DNA of 64,000 nt from Achatina immaculata (GCA_009760885.1 CM019701.1:11181963-11245962), one strand, 5' to 3'; numbered from the stretch's first letter, positions 1 through 11,166 are shown. Numbers and translations are program-made. The notes: generated by a model from the sequence alone, not told the origin.

Positions 1-266
1 GAGTATATGAGAATTATAGCGGAGAGTGAAATGTACAAGATCGTAACAAACACTGTAAATAGCAATATTTAGCTTATGATAATACACAACTCCTGTTATA
101 TATTTCATTATTAGATATAAATTACGCAAAATAGGGCATCAGAAATATAAACTATACAATGGTAAGGGCGGACAACTGGGAGAAAAGATAGAACAATATG
201 TCGAGAAATAAGACTGTCAAAATAAATTGTTAAAATCAGAAAAAAAAAATTGAAGAAATAAGCAAT

Positions 267-293
267 GAAGAAGAAGAAGAAGAAGAAGAAGAA
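267..293 (+). repeat. (GAA)n microsatellite
   Basis: Nine uninterrupted GAA triplets in a purine-rich context. Confidence 0.95.
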
Positions 294-731
294 AGGAAAA
301 TATTGGTTAGTGGACGAGAAAAGGAATTAGGAGAGGACATAAAAGAAAAACGACACTGAAGACAGCAAACAAACAAAGAAAATAAAAGCGAGCGATAGAA
401 GGATACAAGCAGGGACAGTACTAAACTGGACACATACCAAAGAAACACTTCTATACAAGCAAACAAGACAGACAAAGCCTCGTATGTTATTTTAAGGACA
501 GAAAAGATATGAGAGAAAGGTGATGAGAGAAGAATCTAGAAGAATTGTAAAGGAAAAACAGCGGATCTATTCATACTAAAAAGAAAAAAAAATCTTTATA
601 GAAGGTGGTCGAGTACATTCACGCGGAGGAATATCCAGAAGAAGGAACTTCTTTCTTATAAAGACACAGTGACCAATCAACAAAGACACACACAGAACGT
701 TGTACAAGGTAAAAAAAAGCAGGCTGTATAT

Positions 732-750
732 GGGGGGGGGGGGGGGGGGG
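732..750 (+). repeat. G19 homopolymer
   Basis: Nineteen consecutive G. It is one of at least twelve G/C homopolymers of 10 or more bases in the window. Confidence 0.97.
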
Positions 751-924
751 AAGCGGGATTTAAGAACAAGCATTACATGAAATCTGATCCGTTATAATTT
801 GCCGAGGAGAAATGTTCACTATGTAGAGCAGTTTGAAAGTACAGGGTCATCATCATCTTGTGCGTCTCCACAAGTATGCGGACTGCAGTGATTATTCACT
901 TTGCTGCTTTTTTAGCTTTAATAG

Positions 925-1490
925 TGGGCTTAACCAAGTATAGCTGGGTTCTCAATGTTCACTTAACCAAGTATAGCCTGGTTCTGAATGCTTACTTAAC
1001 CAAGTACAGCCGAGTTCTGAATATTAACTTAACCAAGTACAGCCTGGTTCTGAATGTTCACTTAACCACGTACAGACAGGTTCTGAATGTTCATTTAACC
1101 AAGTATAGCTGGGTTCTCAATGTTCACTTAACCAAGTATAGCCTGGTTCTGAATGCTTACTTAACCAAGTATAGCCGGGTTCTGAATGTTCACTTAATCA
1201 AGTACAGCCGGGTTCTGAATGTTCACTTAACCACGTACAGCCTGGTTCTGAATGTTAACTAAATCAAGTATAGCCTGGTTCTGAATGTTAACTTAACCAA
1301 GTATAGCCGGGTTCTGAATGTTCACTTAACCACGTACAGCCTGGTTCTGAATGTTAACTTAACCAAGTATAGCCGGGTTCTGAATGTTAACTTAACCAAG
1401 TATAGCCTGGTTCTGAATGTTCACTTAACCACGTACAGCCTGGTTCTGAATGTTAACTTAACCAAGTATAGCCGGGTTCTGAATGCCCGA
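925..1490 (+). repeat. 33-bp minisatellite, about 17 copies
   Basis: The motif 'ttaaccaagtatagcc' recurs every 33 bp from position 930 (930, 963, 996 and so on to 1458). The unit is eleven codons, so 858-1262 reads as an 11-residue repeat (LTKYSxVLNVH) until a C-to-T change makes a stop. The array continues unchanged past that stop, so I do not treat it as coding. Confidence 0.95.
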
Positions 1491-1654
1491 GGTAAGAAAA
1501 TCATATATACAAAAAGGCAAGTGTTTTAACTGTCACTTGGTGGGTCAAGTTAACTTGAAAGGTGACATCAGGTGAGCCAGTGGCTTAGAGGAGAAAGTTT
1601 TTGTCCTAACAGCTCCAGACAGAGACACACATGTGGCCTGTATAGTGGCCTGGC

Positions 1655-2012
1655 TTTTGAAATGTTATAAACATTAACCATGTACAGTTTTTATTGTTGT
1701 TTTTTATATTTTGAAATGTTATAAACATTAACCATGTACAGTTTTTATTCTTGTTGTTTATATTTTGAAATGTTATAAACATTAACCATGTACAGTTTTT
1801 ATTCTTGTTGTTTATATTTTGAAATGGCATACGCATTTAACATTTTTTACTCTTCTTTTTTTTCTTTTTTTTTTTTTTTTTTTATTCTTGTTGTTTATAT
1901 TTTGAAATGTTATAAACATTAACCATGTACAGTTTTTATTCTTGTTGTTTATATTTTGAAATGGCATACGCATTTAACATTTTTTACTCTTCTTTTTTTT
2001 CTTTTTTTTTTC
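1655..2012 (+). repeat. 54-bp minisatellite with an internal partial duplication
   Basis: 'ttttgaaatg' occurs at 1655, 1709, 1763 and 1817 (period 54), followed by a T-rich block and 'ggcatacgcatttaac'. The terminal monomers plus this block are then repeated once more at about 1880-2012. This shows a later, larger duplication on top of the 54-bp array. Confidence 0.85.
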
Positions 2013-2082
2013 TTTCATTTTGCGACGTATACCGACTTTATGGCGAGTAATTTTGCCTAAATTAACTAAAGTAGCAGAAAAG

Positions 2083-2430
2083 CACTCGAAACACGAGAGA
2101 AGGAAAAGCAGCAGACAAAGTATTTTAGATGTGAGAAAAAAGAGAAGTAGTATGTGAGAGAAGGAAAAGTAGTAGACAAAATATTTTAGATGTGAGAGAA
2201 AGAATGTAGTAGACAAAGTATTTTAGATTTAAGAGAAAGAAAAGTAGTAGATAAAGTATATTAGATGTTATAGAAAGAAAAAGCAGAAGAAAAACACTTC
2301 AGGCGTAAGAGAAAGAAATCTGACAAGAGAACGACCCTGTCACGAACTACGGACTCGGAAAGGGCAAGCAGGCACGAGAAAACAAGGCACTTTCCACTAC
2401 GCTATCTTACACTCTAACACTGTCTTTAAA
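2083..2430 (-). mobile_element. Degenerate tRNA-type SINE copy with a tandemly repeated tail
   Basis: Read on the minus strand, about 2430-2290 resembles the SINE at 30425-30604. Shared blocks include 'tgttytctcgtg', 'gagtccgt', a decayed B-box-like 'gttcg', 'ttctcttgt' and 'tttctttctct'. Downstream on the minus strand (2290-2083) a tail module of about 36-41 bp ('tttctttctct' plus 'ctttgtctacta') recurs about five times with divergence. Similarity is visible by eye only, and the copy has lost a good A box. It could instead be a distinct relative. Confidence 0.6.
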
Positions 2431-2700
2431 ATACGTTCGATACCTCAGTCTTTAATTAGTGTCTGAAATCGTCAAGTTGGAAAAAAACCCCCCAGAAATT
2501 TCGTCAATTAAACTCTGTTTTACGCAGGTACCTAATTTGTAACTGAACCCTGGAAACGTAAACTACCTTTATGCAAAACCTTTGTTTACCTGGTGGTATT
2601 GTTATCCAGCTTATACCAGACATTTGCAGGAGAATAAGTGCGCATGTTTATGTTTCAATCTGAGCACCTGCGGGAGACCGAATTTAAGCGATGACATTTC
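2431..2700. other. No feature recognised
   Basis: Non-repetitive AT-rich sequence between the SINE relic and a short tandem repeat. I see nothing interpretable in it. Confidence 0.6.
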
Positions 2701-2701
2701 T

Positions 2702-2795
2702 GTGTCATGACTTCCTTTCCCCGTGTCATGACTTTCTTTCCCTGTATCATGACTTCCTTTCCCTGTGTCATGACTTCCTTTCCCTATGTTACGAT
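2702..2795 (+). repeat. About 21-bp tandem repeat, about 4 copies
   Basis: 'tgtcatgacttcctttccc' is repeated with a few substitutions and a period of about 21 bp. The last copy is decayed ('tgttacgatttcgg'). Confidence 0.85.
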
Positions 2796-2912
2796 TTCGG
2801 ACACGGGTAAAGTCTAGGTTATAGAAAATCTCTTAAGAGCAATTATTCTCATCCTCTTTTTTTTTTTAGCCCTTTTCGTTTTTGAGCTTTTCTCAACTTT
2901 CCAACGTTTTTT

Positions 2913-5900
2913 CAATAAGCATATTGTTATAGTTTCTGTTAAGCATATTGTTATAGTTTCTGTTGAGCATATTGTTTTAGTTTCTGTTAAGCATATTGTT
3001 ACAGTTACTGTTGAGCATATTGTTTTAGTTTCAGTTAAGCATATTGTTACAGTTTCTGTTGAGCATATTGTTTTAGTTTCTGTTAAGCATATTGTTACAG
3101 TTTCTGTTGAGAATATTGTTTCAGTTTCTGTTAAGCATATTGTTACAGTTTCTGTTGAGCATATTGTGTTAGCTTCTGTTAAGAATATTGTTATAGTTTC
3201 TGTTGAGCATATTGTTACAGTTTCTGTTAAGAATATTGTTACAGTTTCTGTTGAGCATATTGTTACAGTTTCTGTTGAGCATATTGTTACAGTTTCTGTT
3301 GAGCATATTGTTACAGTTTCTGTTAAGCATATTGTTACAGTTTCTGGTGAGCATATCGTTACAGTTTCTGTTAAGCATATTGTTAAAGTTTCTGTTAAGC
3401 ATATCGTTACAGTTTCTGCAGAGAATATTGTTACTGTTTCTATTAAGCATATTGTTACAGTTTCTGCTGAGAATATTGTTACAGTTTCTTTTAAGCATAT
3501 TGTTGCAGTTTCTGTTAAGAATACCGTTACAGTTTCTGTTAAGCATATTGTTACATTTTATGTTGAGCATATTATTACAGTTTCTGTTGAGCATATTGTT
3601 ACAGTTTCTGTTGAGCATATTGTTTTAGTTTCTGCTAAGCATATTGTTACAGTTACTGTTGAGCATATTGTTTTAGTTTCTGTTAAGCATATTGTTACAG
3701 TTTCTGTTGAGCATATTGTTTTAGTTTCTGTTAAGCATATTGTTACAGTTTCTGTTGAGCATATTGTTTTAGTTTCCGTTAATCATATTGTTACAGTTTC
3801 TGTTGAGCATATTGTTTTAGTTTCTGTTAAGCATATTGTTACAGTTTCTGTTAAGCATATTGTTACAGTTTCTGTTAAGCATATCGTTACAGTTTCTGTT
3901 GAGCATATTGTTATAGTTTCTGTTAAGCATATTGTTACAGTTTCTGCTGAGAATATTGTTACAGTTTCTGTTAAGCATATTGTTACAGTTTCTGTTTTGC
4001 ACATTGTTACAGTTTCTGTTAAGCATATTGTTACAGTTTCTGTTGAGCATATTCTTACAGTTTCTGTTGAGCATATTGTTACAGTTTCTGTTGAGCATAT
4101 TGTTTTAGTTTCTGTTAAGCATATTGTTACAGTTTCTGTTGTGCATATTGTTTTAGTTTCTGTTAAGCATATTGTTACAGTTTCTGTTGAGCATATTGTT
4201 TTAGTTTCTGTTAAGCATATTGTTACAGTTTCTATTAAGCATATTGTTTTAGTATCTGTTAAGAATATTTGTTACAGTTTCTGTTGAGCACATTGTTACA
4301 GTTTCTGTTGAGCGTATTGTTACAGTTTCTGTTGAGCATATTGTTACAGTTTCTGTTGAGCATATTGTTACAGTTTCTGTTAAGCATATTGTTACAGTTT
4401 CTGCTGAGAATATTGTTACAGTTTCTGTTATGCATATCGTTACAGTTTCTGTTAAGCATATTGTTACAGTTTCTGTTATGCATATCGTTACAGTTTCTGT
4501 TAAGCATATTGTTACATTTTCTATTTAGCATATTGTAACAGTTTTTGTTGAGCATATCTTTACAATTTCTGTTAAGCATATTGTTACAGTTTGTATTAAG
4601 CATATTTTTACAGTTTATGTTGAGCATATTATTACAATTTCTGTTGAGCATATTGTTACAGTTTCTGTTGAGCATATTGTTTAGTTTCTGTTAAGCATAT
4701 TGTTACAGTTGCTGTTGATCGTATTGTTTTAGTTTCTATTAAGCATATTGTTACAGTTTCTGCTGAGAATATTGTTACAGTTTCTTTTAAGCATATTGTT
4801 GCAGTTTCTGTTAAGAATACCGTTACAGTTTCTGTTAAGCATATTGTTACATTTTATGTTGAGCATATTATTACAGTTTCTGTTGAGCATATTGTTACAG
4901 TTTCTGTTGAGCATATTGTTTTAGTTTCTGCTAAGCATATTGTTACAGTTACTGTTGAGCATATTGTTTTAGTTTCTGTTAAGCATATTGTTACAGTTTC
5001 TGTTGAGCATATTGTTTTAGTTTCTGTTAAGCATATTGTTACAGTTTCTGTTGAGCATATTGTTTTAGTTTCCGTTAATCATATTGTTACAGTTTCTGTT
5101 GAGCATATGTTTTAGTTTCTGTTAAGCATATTGTTACAGTTTCTGTTAAGCATATTGTTACAGTTTCTGTTAAGCATATCGTTACAGTTTCTGTTGAGCA
5201 TATTGTTATAGTTTCTGTTAAGCATATTGTTACAGTTTCTGCTGAGAATATTGTTACAGTTTCTGTTAAGCATATTGTTACAGTTTCTGTTTTGCACATT
5301 GTTACAGTTTCTGTTAAGCATATTGTTACAGTTTCTGTTGAGCATATTCTTACAGTTTCTGTTGAGCATATTGTTACAGTTTCTGTTGAGCATATTGTTT
5401 TAGTTTCTGTTAAGCATATTGTTACAGTTTCTGTTGTGCATATTGTTTTAGTTTCTGTTAAGCATATTGTTACAGTTTCTGTTGAGCATATTGTTTTAGT
5501 TTCTGTTAAGCATATTGTTACAGTTTCTATTAAGCATATTGTTTTAGTATCTGTTAAGAATATTTGTTACAGTTTCTGTTGAGCACATTGTTACAGTTTC
5601 TGTTGAGCGTATTGTTACAGTTTCTGTTGAGCATATTGTTACAGTTTCTGTTGAGCATATTGTTACAGTTTCTGTTAAGCATATTGTTACAGTTTCTGCT
5701 GAGAATATTGTTACAGTTTCTGTTATGCATATCGTTACAGTTTCTGTTAAGCATATTGTTACAGTTTCTGTTATGCATATCGTTACAGTTTCTGTTAAGC
5801 ATATTGTTACATTTTCTATTTAGCATATTGTAACAGTTTTTGTTGAGCATATCTTTACAATTTCTGTTAAGCATATTGTTACAGTTTGTATTAAGCATAT

Positions 5901-6855
5901 TTTTACAGTTTATGTTGAGCATATTATTACAATTTCTGTTGAGCATATTGTTACAGTTTCTGTTGAGCATATTGTTTAGTTTCTGTTAAGCATATTGTTA
6001 CAGTTGCTGTTGATCGTATTGTTTTAGTTTCTGTTAAGCATATTGTTACAGTTTCTGTTGAGTATATTGTTTTAGTTTCGGTTAAGCATATTGTTACAGT
6101 TTCTGTTGAGCATATTGTTACAGTTTCTGTTAAGCATATTGTTACAGTTTCTGTTGAGCATATTGTTTTAGTTCCTGTTAAGCATATTGTTATAGTTTCT
6201 GTTAAGCATATTGTTACAGTTTCTGTTGAGCATATTGTTTTAGTTCCTGTTAAGCATATTGTTATAGTTTCTGTTAAGCATATTGTTACAGTTTCTTTTG
6301 AGCATATTGTTTTAGTTTCTGTTAAGCGTATTGTTACAGTTTCTGTTAAGCATATTGTTACAGTTTCTGTTGATCATATTGTTTTAGTTTTTGTTGAGCA
6401 TATTGTTACAGTTTCTGTTGAGCATATTGTTACAGTTTTTGTTAAGAATATTGTTACAGTTTCTTTTGAGCATATTGTTTTAGTTTCTGTTGAGCATATT
6501 GTTACAGTTTCTGTTGAGCATATTGTTACAGTTTCTGTTGGGCATATTATTACAATTTCTGTTGAGCATATTGTTACAGTTTCTGTTAAGCATATTGTTA
6601 CAGTTTCTGTTGAGCATATTGTTACAGTTTCTGTTAAGCATATTGTTACAGTTTCTTTTGAGCATAGTTTTACAGTTTCTGTTGAGCATATTGTTTTAGT
6701 TTCTGTTAAGCATATTGTTACAGTTTCTGTTGGGCATATTGTTACAGTTTCTGTTGAGCATATTGTTACAGTTTCTGTTGAGCATATTGTTTTAGTTTCT
6801 GTTGAGCATGTTGTTACAGTTTCTGTTGAGCATATTGTTACAGTTTCTGTTAACA
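2913..6855 (+). repeat. 24-bp minisatellite, about 164 copies (3.9 kb)
   Basis: A unit of the form 'agcatattgttacagttt' plus 'ctgttg' or 'ctgtta' repeats without interruption. Because 24 bp is eight codons, long frames appear on both strands. Plus 3166-4287 reads as VSVKHIVT repeats and minus frames read as MLNRNCNN repeats. Indels break the frames, and frames are open in several phases, so coding is unlikely. Monomers vary mainly at two sites (ttg/tta, and 'acag' versus 'ttag'). Confidence 0.97.
3439..6029 (+). repeat. 1.3-kb tandem segmental duplication inside the 24-bp array
   Basis: Block 3439-4734 (1296 bp, 54 monomers) is repeated as 4735-6029 (1295 bp). Rare private variants recur in order at the same spacing: 'tttgcacattg', 'gtgcatattg', 'gagcgtatt', the indel 'aatatttgttac' and 'gctgttgatcg'. 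The only length difference I see is a 1-bp loss near 5108. The shared indels show a single recent event, or an assembly duplication. Confidence 0.85.
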
Positions 6856-6889
6856 TACTGAGCTTATGTATATCTGGTCAAATATTTAG

Positions 6890-8189
6890 CGCTGCGTCAT
6901 TTCTTTCAGGCAGACACCAGGTAATATATTTCAACAAGTCCCCTTCATCTGTACTTGATGCTAATGTTCCGCAAAGGTTCTGTTCTACGCCCGCTGCTCT
7001 TTGATGTCTATATCAGTGATCTTCTACTTCATCTTAAATATTCTTCTTGCCGTCATTGTGCGACGACAGCACAGTCTATACCCCTCTCTAGGACATTATT
7101 AACTTAGGATCAATAACTGCTGATCCAGATAAATAATATAATTAAATGTAGCAACAGCAATGGCATGATCATAAACACTGACAAAACAAATTCAATGCTT
7201 ATACCAACAAGACAGAAACTACTATAGACGGTAAAAAGCAGCAAAAATATCTCTATACTGAAACATCACAGAATAATTTTAAAAAAACGCTAGCGAGCAT
7301 AACACGCTAGGTGTCACTATTGAACTACATTTGACCTGCAATGTTTACAATTTAACAAAACCCAGTGCACAAAAAGTTACCAGTTAGCCAAAATTAATCA
7401 CTTCGTTAATAAGACTCAAGGAAGACATGTCACATACATAAACGAATTTATACTATTGCTCAACAGTGTGGGATGACTGCTCATTGTCAGATACAAAGAA
7501 GCTTTACGCACTTCAGAATCCAGCGATAAAGCTTATCTGTGACAAAGATCATGTAGTGATCACAGATCAAAACAAACACAGAAAAATTCTGCATCTCAAG
7601 AACAGGTTCCTATTCAGCGAAACCAAAGTCATGGAATTCTGTCACGGAATACTCCGTCTTATCTATAGAAAATGTTTAAATCTAACCTGAAGTGGCCAGA
7701 GCTTAAACAATATTCTTCTTCCAAAGCCTAGACTTGACATGTTTAAGAAAAACCTTGCTTGTTCCACTGCTCATCTTTGGAATAACCTCCCAGCCAGTAT
7801 ATAAAATATAAGCTAAATGCCCTCCCTTTAACTAGACATTTTTCTAATGTCTACTTGATGTCGACTACATGACTCCATTATTCATAAAATATACATGCTA
7901 TTTTAGACTATTTTTAGAGGCACTGAATTTAGTTGATTGTTTTCTGAAAGGTAGTTCAGTAGATCTATTTATTAGCGTGAGACTACGAGAACAATTTTTT
8001 TAACGTATACATAGTTACATCCTGTATTCAACGCATGGATAAGAGTGAAATGTTCTTCTCTTTCAGTTAATTATGTTTGTTACATACGTAACATATGTGT
8101 ATAATATGTATGGAATAGAGAAAAAAGTTATATGATAAAGGGCAGAATGTTAGGTGAATCTGCGTGCCTTTTGCGAATATAACTCAATC

Positions 8190-8225
<36 letters not shown>

Positions 8226-8230
8226 TCTCA
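6890..8230 (+). mobile_element. NL-A: decayed CR1/Jockey-like LINE copy with (CAAT)n tail
   Basis: Fragments of the C-terminal half of a non-LTR reverse transcriptase appear in order across shifted frames. 'GSVLRPLLFDVYISDL' (about 6974-7021) matches the RT motif usually read as PQGSVLGPLLF. Then come 'NGMIINTDKTNSMLI' (about 7157-7205), 'LGVTIELHLTCN' (about 7309-7345), 'YALQNPAIKLI' (7466-7690 frame) and 'LPKPRLDMFKKNLA' (about 7725-7760). A 3' UTR with 'gataaagggcagaatgt' leads to a (CAAT)n tail at about 8187-8226. The catalytic YADD region is not readable, and multiple stops and frameshifts make the copy dead. The order and tail are shared with the copy at 28381-29662. Family assignment beyond 'CR1/Jockey group' is inference. 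Confidence 0.8.
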
Positions 8231-8291
8231 TAATACGTTTTAACTGCACACTCATTCTTAAAATTTTCTTAGTGGTTTCCAAGGGAGGCTA

Positions 8292-8306
8292 CCCCCCCCC
8301 CCCCCC
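8292..8306 (+). repeat. C15 homopolymer
   Basis: Fifteen consecutive C just downstream of the NL-A tail. Confidence 0.97.
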
Positions 8307-8370
8307 AGACATTAACCTATTTACTCCCATTCTTTGAAGTACACATGAGCAAACAGATGAAGACACGCAA

Positions 8371-8520
8371 AACTGTTATTAGATTATAACAATAAAATGT
8401 TATTACATTATAACAAGATAACTGTTATTAGATTATAACAATAAAATGTTATTAGATTACAACAATAAAATGTTATTAGGTTATAACATTAATACTGTTA
8501 TTAGATTATAACAATAAAAT
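8371..8520 (+). repeat. AT-rich degenerate tandem repeat of 24-31 bp
   Basis: 'tgttattagattataacaa' recurs about five to six times with variable spacing. The core is self-complementary at its ends (gttat...ataac), so each copy could form a small hairpin. Confidence 0.75.
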
Positions 8521-8610
8521 TACTGAGCAAATGAGGAATGGGTTTAAAAAAAAACCAAAATGTTGAAAAGGATAAGCAGTACAAAACCACAAAATTAAAT
8601 ACATAAGTAT

Positions 8611-8997
8611 TTGCTGAGAAACGCATAAACGCCTTTGAATGTAAATGTTACACAATAATTATTCAAATATCATGGACACAATAAATAACAAATATATCTA
8701 TACTACAAGAACTTAATATTGAAGAAGTCTAGCTATTAAAGAGGATTAAAGAGAGAAAACTTAAATATTTTGGACACATTAAACGTCATGATAATCTAGA
8801 GAAGACCGTCTTGGAAGGCTACATAATGGGAAAAAGAAAGAGAGGAAGACCAAGGCGAAGCTGGCCGCAAGACATCGTTGATGATCTGCAAATGGATGCA
8901 TCAGCAGCAGGCTATCTTGCTCACAACCGAGAGGCCTACAGGAGTGCTGTTTGGGAGGCAAAGTTCCGCAAGGGACATGCAAATGAATGAATGTAGT
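8611..8997 (+). mobile_element. NL-D: 5'-truncated LINE 3' end
   Basis: The sequence is closely similar to 63711-64000 and to 25910-26303. Translation gives 'FGHIKRHDNLEKT', 'MGKRKRGRPR' and, near the end, 'HNREAYRSAVWEAKFRKGH', followed by a TGAA-repeat tail (tgaatgaatg). This is the C-terminal extension after the RT domain of the proteins usually annotated as 'endonuclease-reverse transcriptase' in molluscs. The copy lacks all RT catalytic motifs and has stops (for example tag for Trp near 8730). I find no clear target-site duplication. Confidence 0.85.
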
Positions 8998-9337
8998 AGT
9001 TTTAGTTCTCCAGGGAAACAGCATCTCTTTCATGAATTCATTGTCGTTGAAGAATCTGACAAGTATCAGAATAAGAAAGTCATTATCGTGTAAAGTAGTT
9101 TCGTCTTCTTGTACAGCGAATCTCGTGGAATTTAATAAACCAGTTAAGGTAGCTTGTATATGATGAGCCATAATTTTCCACAATGTAAATTCATAGACCG
9201 CGGTATAACTACCACTGGATTTTCTTGTCATTGCCGCCTGTTGGAGAATACAGGAACAGGTCGGTACACTGCAGGTATGTCGTAGACCTTTCATTCTCTG
9301 ACCTCGTTTCTTCCAGCCAGTGGTGCTTCTATGAGTC

Positions 9338-9512
9338 TTCTCTAAAGGTAAAATCCCCGTTTCCAAGTCATTAAGGCATACAGGGGACACAGTGTTTGAC
9401 CCGTAGTTCCAAGAGCTTCGGCACACGAAAGTCTGATGTGGTCAGTATCACGCCTGACCGTTTTACCATCCCAGATTTCTCCGGCGCCCATTTTTAGAGG
9501 CTGGGTGGACCC
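9338..9512 (-). repeat. SINE-like interspersed repeat, copy 1 (inverted relative to copy 2)
   Basis: Read on the minus strand it starts near 'cacccagcctctaaaaatgg', contains 'caggcgtgatactgacc' and ends 'gattttaccttta'. The same blocks occur in the same order at 10080-10258 on the plus strand. The ACCTTT-type end and about 175-bp length fit the body and tail of a molluscan tRNA-type SINE, but I cannot see A and B boxes here. Class is inference. Confidence 0.65.
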
Positions 9513-9639
9513 CAGGGCCTGTTTTGTGTGTAAGCCTTCTGCACGCTGACTAAATAACACTGAGCTAAATCAGTGTACTGTGGAGAACATTCGTTGTTTC
9601 TCATTTGAAAAGAAAATATATCTTGACAGCTGTTTCGCT

Positions 9640-9828
9640 CCATCTCCACCGTAGAAAACTGTTTAAATCTGTCTTGATTTTCTCCCATCTCCACCAAAGA
9701 AAACTGTTTAAATCTATCTTGATTTTTCTCCCATCTCCACCAAAGAAAACTGTTTAAATCTATCTTGATTTGTCTCCCATCTCCACCAAAGAAAACCGTT
9801 TACATCTATCTGGATTTTTCTCCCTCAC
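9640..9828 (+). repeat. 46-bp minisatellite, about 4 copies
   Basis: 'catctccaccaaagaaaac' recurs at about 9641, 9686, 9732 and 9778, giving a 45-46-bp period. It lies between the two inverted SINE-like copies. Confidence 0.92.
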
Positions 9829-10079
9829 AAGAAACTGGCACCGGCTATGCAAGAGCCTGGTCGTCTAAGCAATGTTTGAATTTCTCTTATTTGTAATGTT
9901 TTCGTTTCTTGTTTTAGTGCTTGTGTCCTTGTTTTGAGTGCTGCCAGGTGTTTGAGCCACAGTGCCACGAACATGATTACTAGAGCGTGAAAATTTATGA
10001 AGGCGAAACACATGAAAGCCAAACCAGGAACTCTAACACAATGTGGAGTTTATAAAGGTCTCTTTTATATATACAGCTC

Positions 10080-10258
10080 CGAGCCCCACCCAGCCTCTAA
10101 AAATGGCTACCACAGAAACCTGGGAAAGCTAGGGCCAGGCGTGACACTGACCACGTCACACTTCCATGCCCCGATGCTCTTAGTAATACAGGCCTAACAC
10201 CATATCCCCAGTATGCCTGGTATGGAAATGTGGATTTTACCTTTTACCTTTACCTTGC
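10080..10258 (+). repeat. SINE-like interspersed repeat, copy 2
   Basis: This is the plus-strand counterpart of 9338-9512. Shared blocks are 'cacccagcctctaaaaatgg', 'aggcgtgacactgaccac' and 'gctcttag', ending in 'gattttaccttttacc'. The tail runs into a short (ACCTTT)n-like stretch, as in retroposed SINEs. Confidence 0.65.
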
Positions 10259-10287
10259 CTTTCTACTTGGTTACAACAAAATATTTT

Positions 10288-10488
10288 GTATATTCTTTCA
10301 TATTGTGTTTCCTAACAACACATTTATCTTGTCTTTCATAGTGAGTTTTCTAACAACACGTTTATCTTGTCTTTCATAGTGAGTTTTCTAACAACACATT
10401 TATCTTGTCTTTCATAGTGAGTTTTCTAACGAAAAATCATATTGTCTTTCATAGTGAGTTTTCTAACAACATAATAATCTTGTCTTTC
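10288..10488 (+). repeat. 37-38-bp minisatellite, about 5-6 copies
   Basis: 'cttgtctttcatagtgag' recurs about every 37-38 bp with 'ttttctaacaaca' between. The monomer is the same as in the right half of the array at 12410-13065, 2 kb away. Confidence 0.9.
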
Positions 10489-10632
10489 ATATCAACCTGT
10501 AGACATCATGTCTACTCTGTTTCTCATGATCTCTCATATCAACCTGTAGACATCATGTCTACTCTGTTTCTCATGATCTCTCATATCAACCTGTAGACAT
10601 CATGTCTACTCTGTTTCTCATCATTTCTCATA
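10489..10632 (+). repeat. 47-bp tandem repeat, 3 copies
   Basis: 'atatcaacctgtagacatc' occurs at 10489, 10536 and 10583. Each unit contains the small palindrome agacat-c-atgtct. It directly abuts the preceding 37-bp array. Confidence 0.93.
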
Positions 10633-10800
10633 TCAAATACAAAACAATATCTCAATGTTTAAAAACAATCAACAAAATAAGTTTATTACGACACCATCAA
10701 GACACTCGTCATCAACACACACACTACCAGTAACGGTTCAGACCGCATTCCACACACAAGGACCACAGAATATTATATATATATATAGTCTTTATAACAA

Positions 10801-10803
10801 TAT

Positions 10804-10856
<53 letters not shown>

Positions 10857-10865
10857 TATATATAT
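10801..10865 (+). repeat. (TA)n microsatellite
   Basis: About 65 bp of nearly pure TA with two 'taata' interruptions. Confidence 0.95.
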
Positions 10866-10971
10866 CCTAGAAAGCAATGATATAGCAATGCATTACTGGA
10901 CAAAAATATGAAAGTCAGTAATATTCATATCAGTCTTCGTTGTCATAAGAAGCTTCAGCAATCAATACAAT

Positions 10972-10973
<2 letters not shown>

Positions 10974-11008
<35 letters not shown>

Positions 11009-11026
11009 TATATATTAATATATATA

Positions 11027-11057
<31 letters not shown>
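10974..11057 (+). repeat. (TA)n microsatellite with palindromic centre
   Basis: About 84 bp of TA interrupted by two 'atgcat' sites and a central 'attaat', so that the whole block is almost its own reverse complement. Confidence 0.93.
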
Positions 11058-11060
<3 letters not shown>

Positions 11061-11081
11061 GCAATGCATTGAATATTAAGA

Positions 11082-11110
11082 ATATGTTCTCAAGAATCTT
11101 GAGAACATAT
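11082..11110. repeat. Perfect 13-bp inverted repeat (hairpin)
   Basis: 'atatgttctcaag' at 11082-11094 is followed after 'aat' by its exact reverse complement at 11098-11110. Confidence 0.93.
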
Positions 11111-11166
11111 GGAGTTCAATAGTTGTAAGCACGAAAACCAAGTTAAGACTATCTAATTGAAATGTA

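Larger units (their letters stand above)
1..924. other. AT/purine-rich sequence without a recognisable gene
   Basis: I see no gene, RNA or element here. The stretch is A-rich on the plus strand and holds a (GAA)9 microsatellite at 267-293 and a run of 19 G at 732-750. The short open frames on the minus strand (for example 236-475) are Ser/Leu/Phe-rich, as expected from translating pyrimidine-rich DNA. Confidence 0.7.

Noticed and set aside
2702..2795. Resemblance of the 21-bp repeat to 'gtgtcacgacctc' sequence near the 30.6-kb SINE
   Set aside because: The matching segments lie in opposite orientation relative to the SINE copies, and the similarity is short. Probably coincidental.
3166..4287. 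373-codon open frame of VSVKHIVT repeats
   Set aside because: It is a translation of a 24-bp minisatellite. Overlapping frames are open on both strands, and array-wide indels change phase with no sign of selection on frame.
8779..9426. 215-codon minus-strand frame overlapping NL-D
   Set aside because: It is antisense to a LINE 3' end. Similar antisense frames recur at the other NL-D copies (12707-12981, 26081-26392) simply because the sequence is shared.
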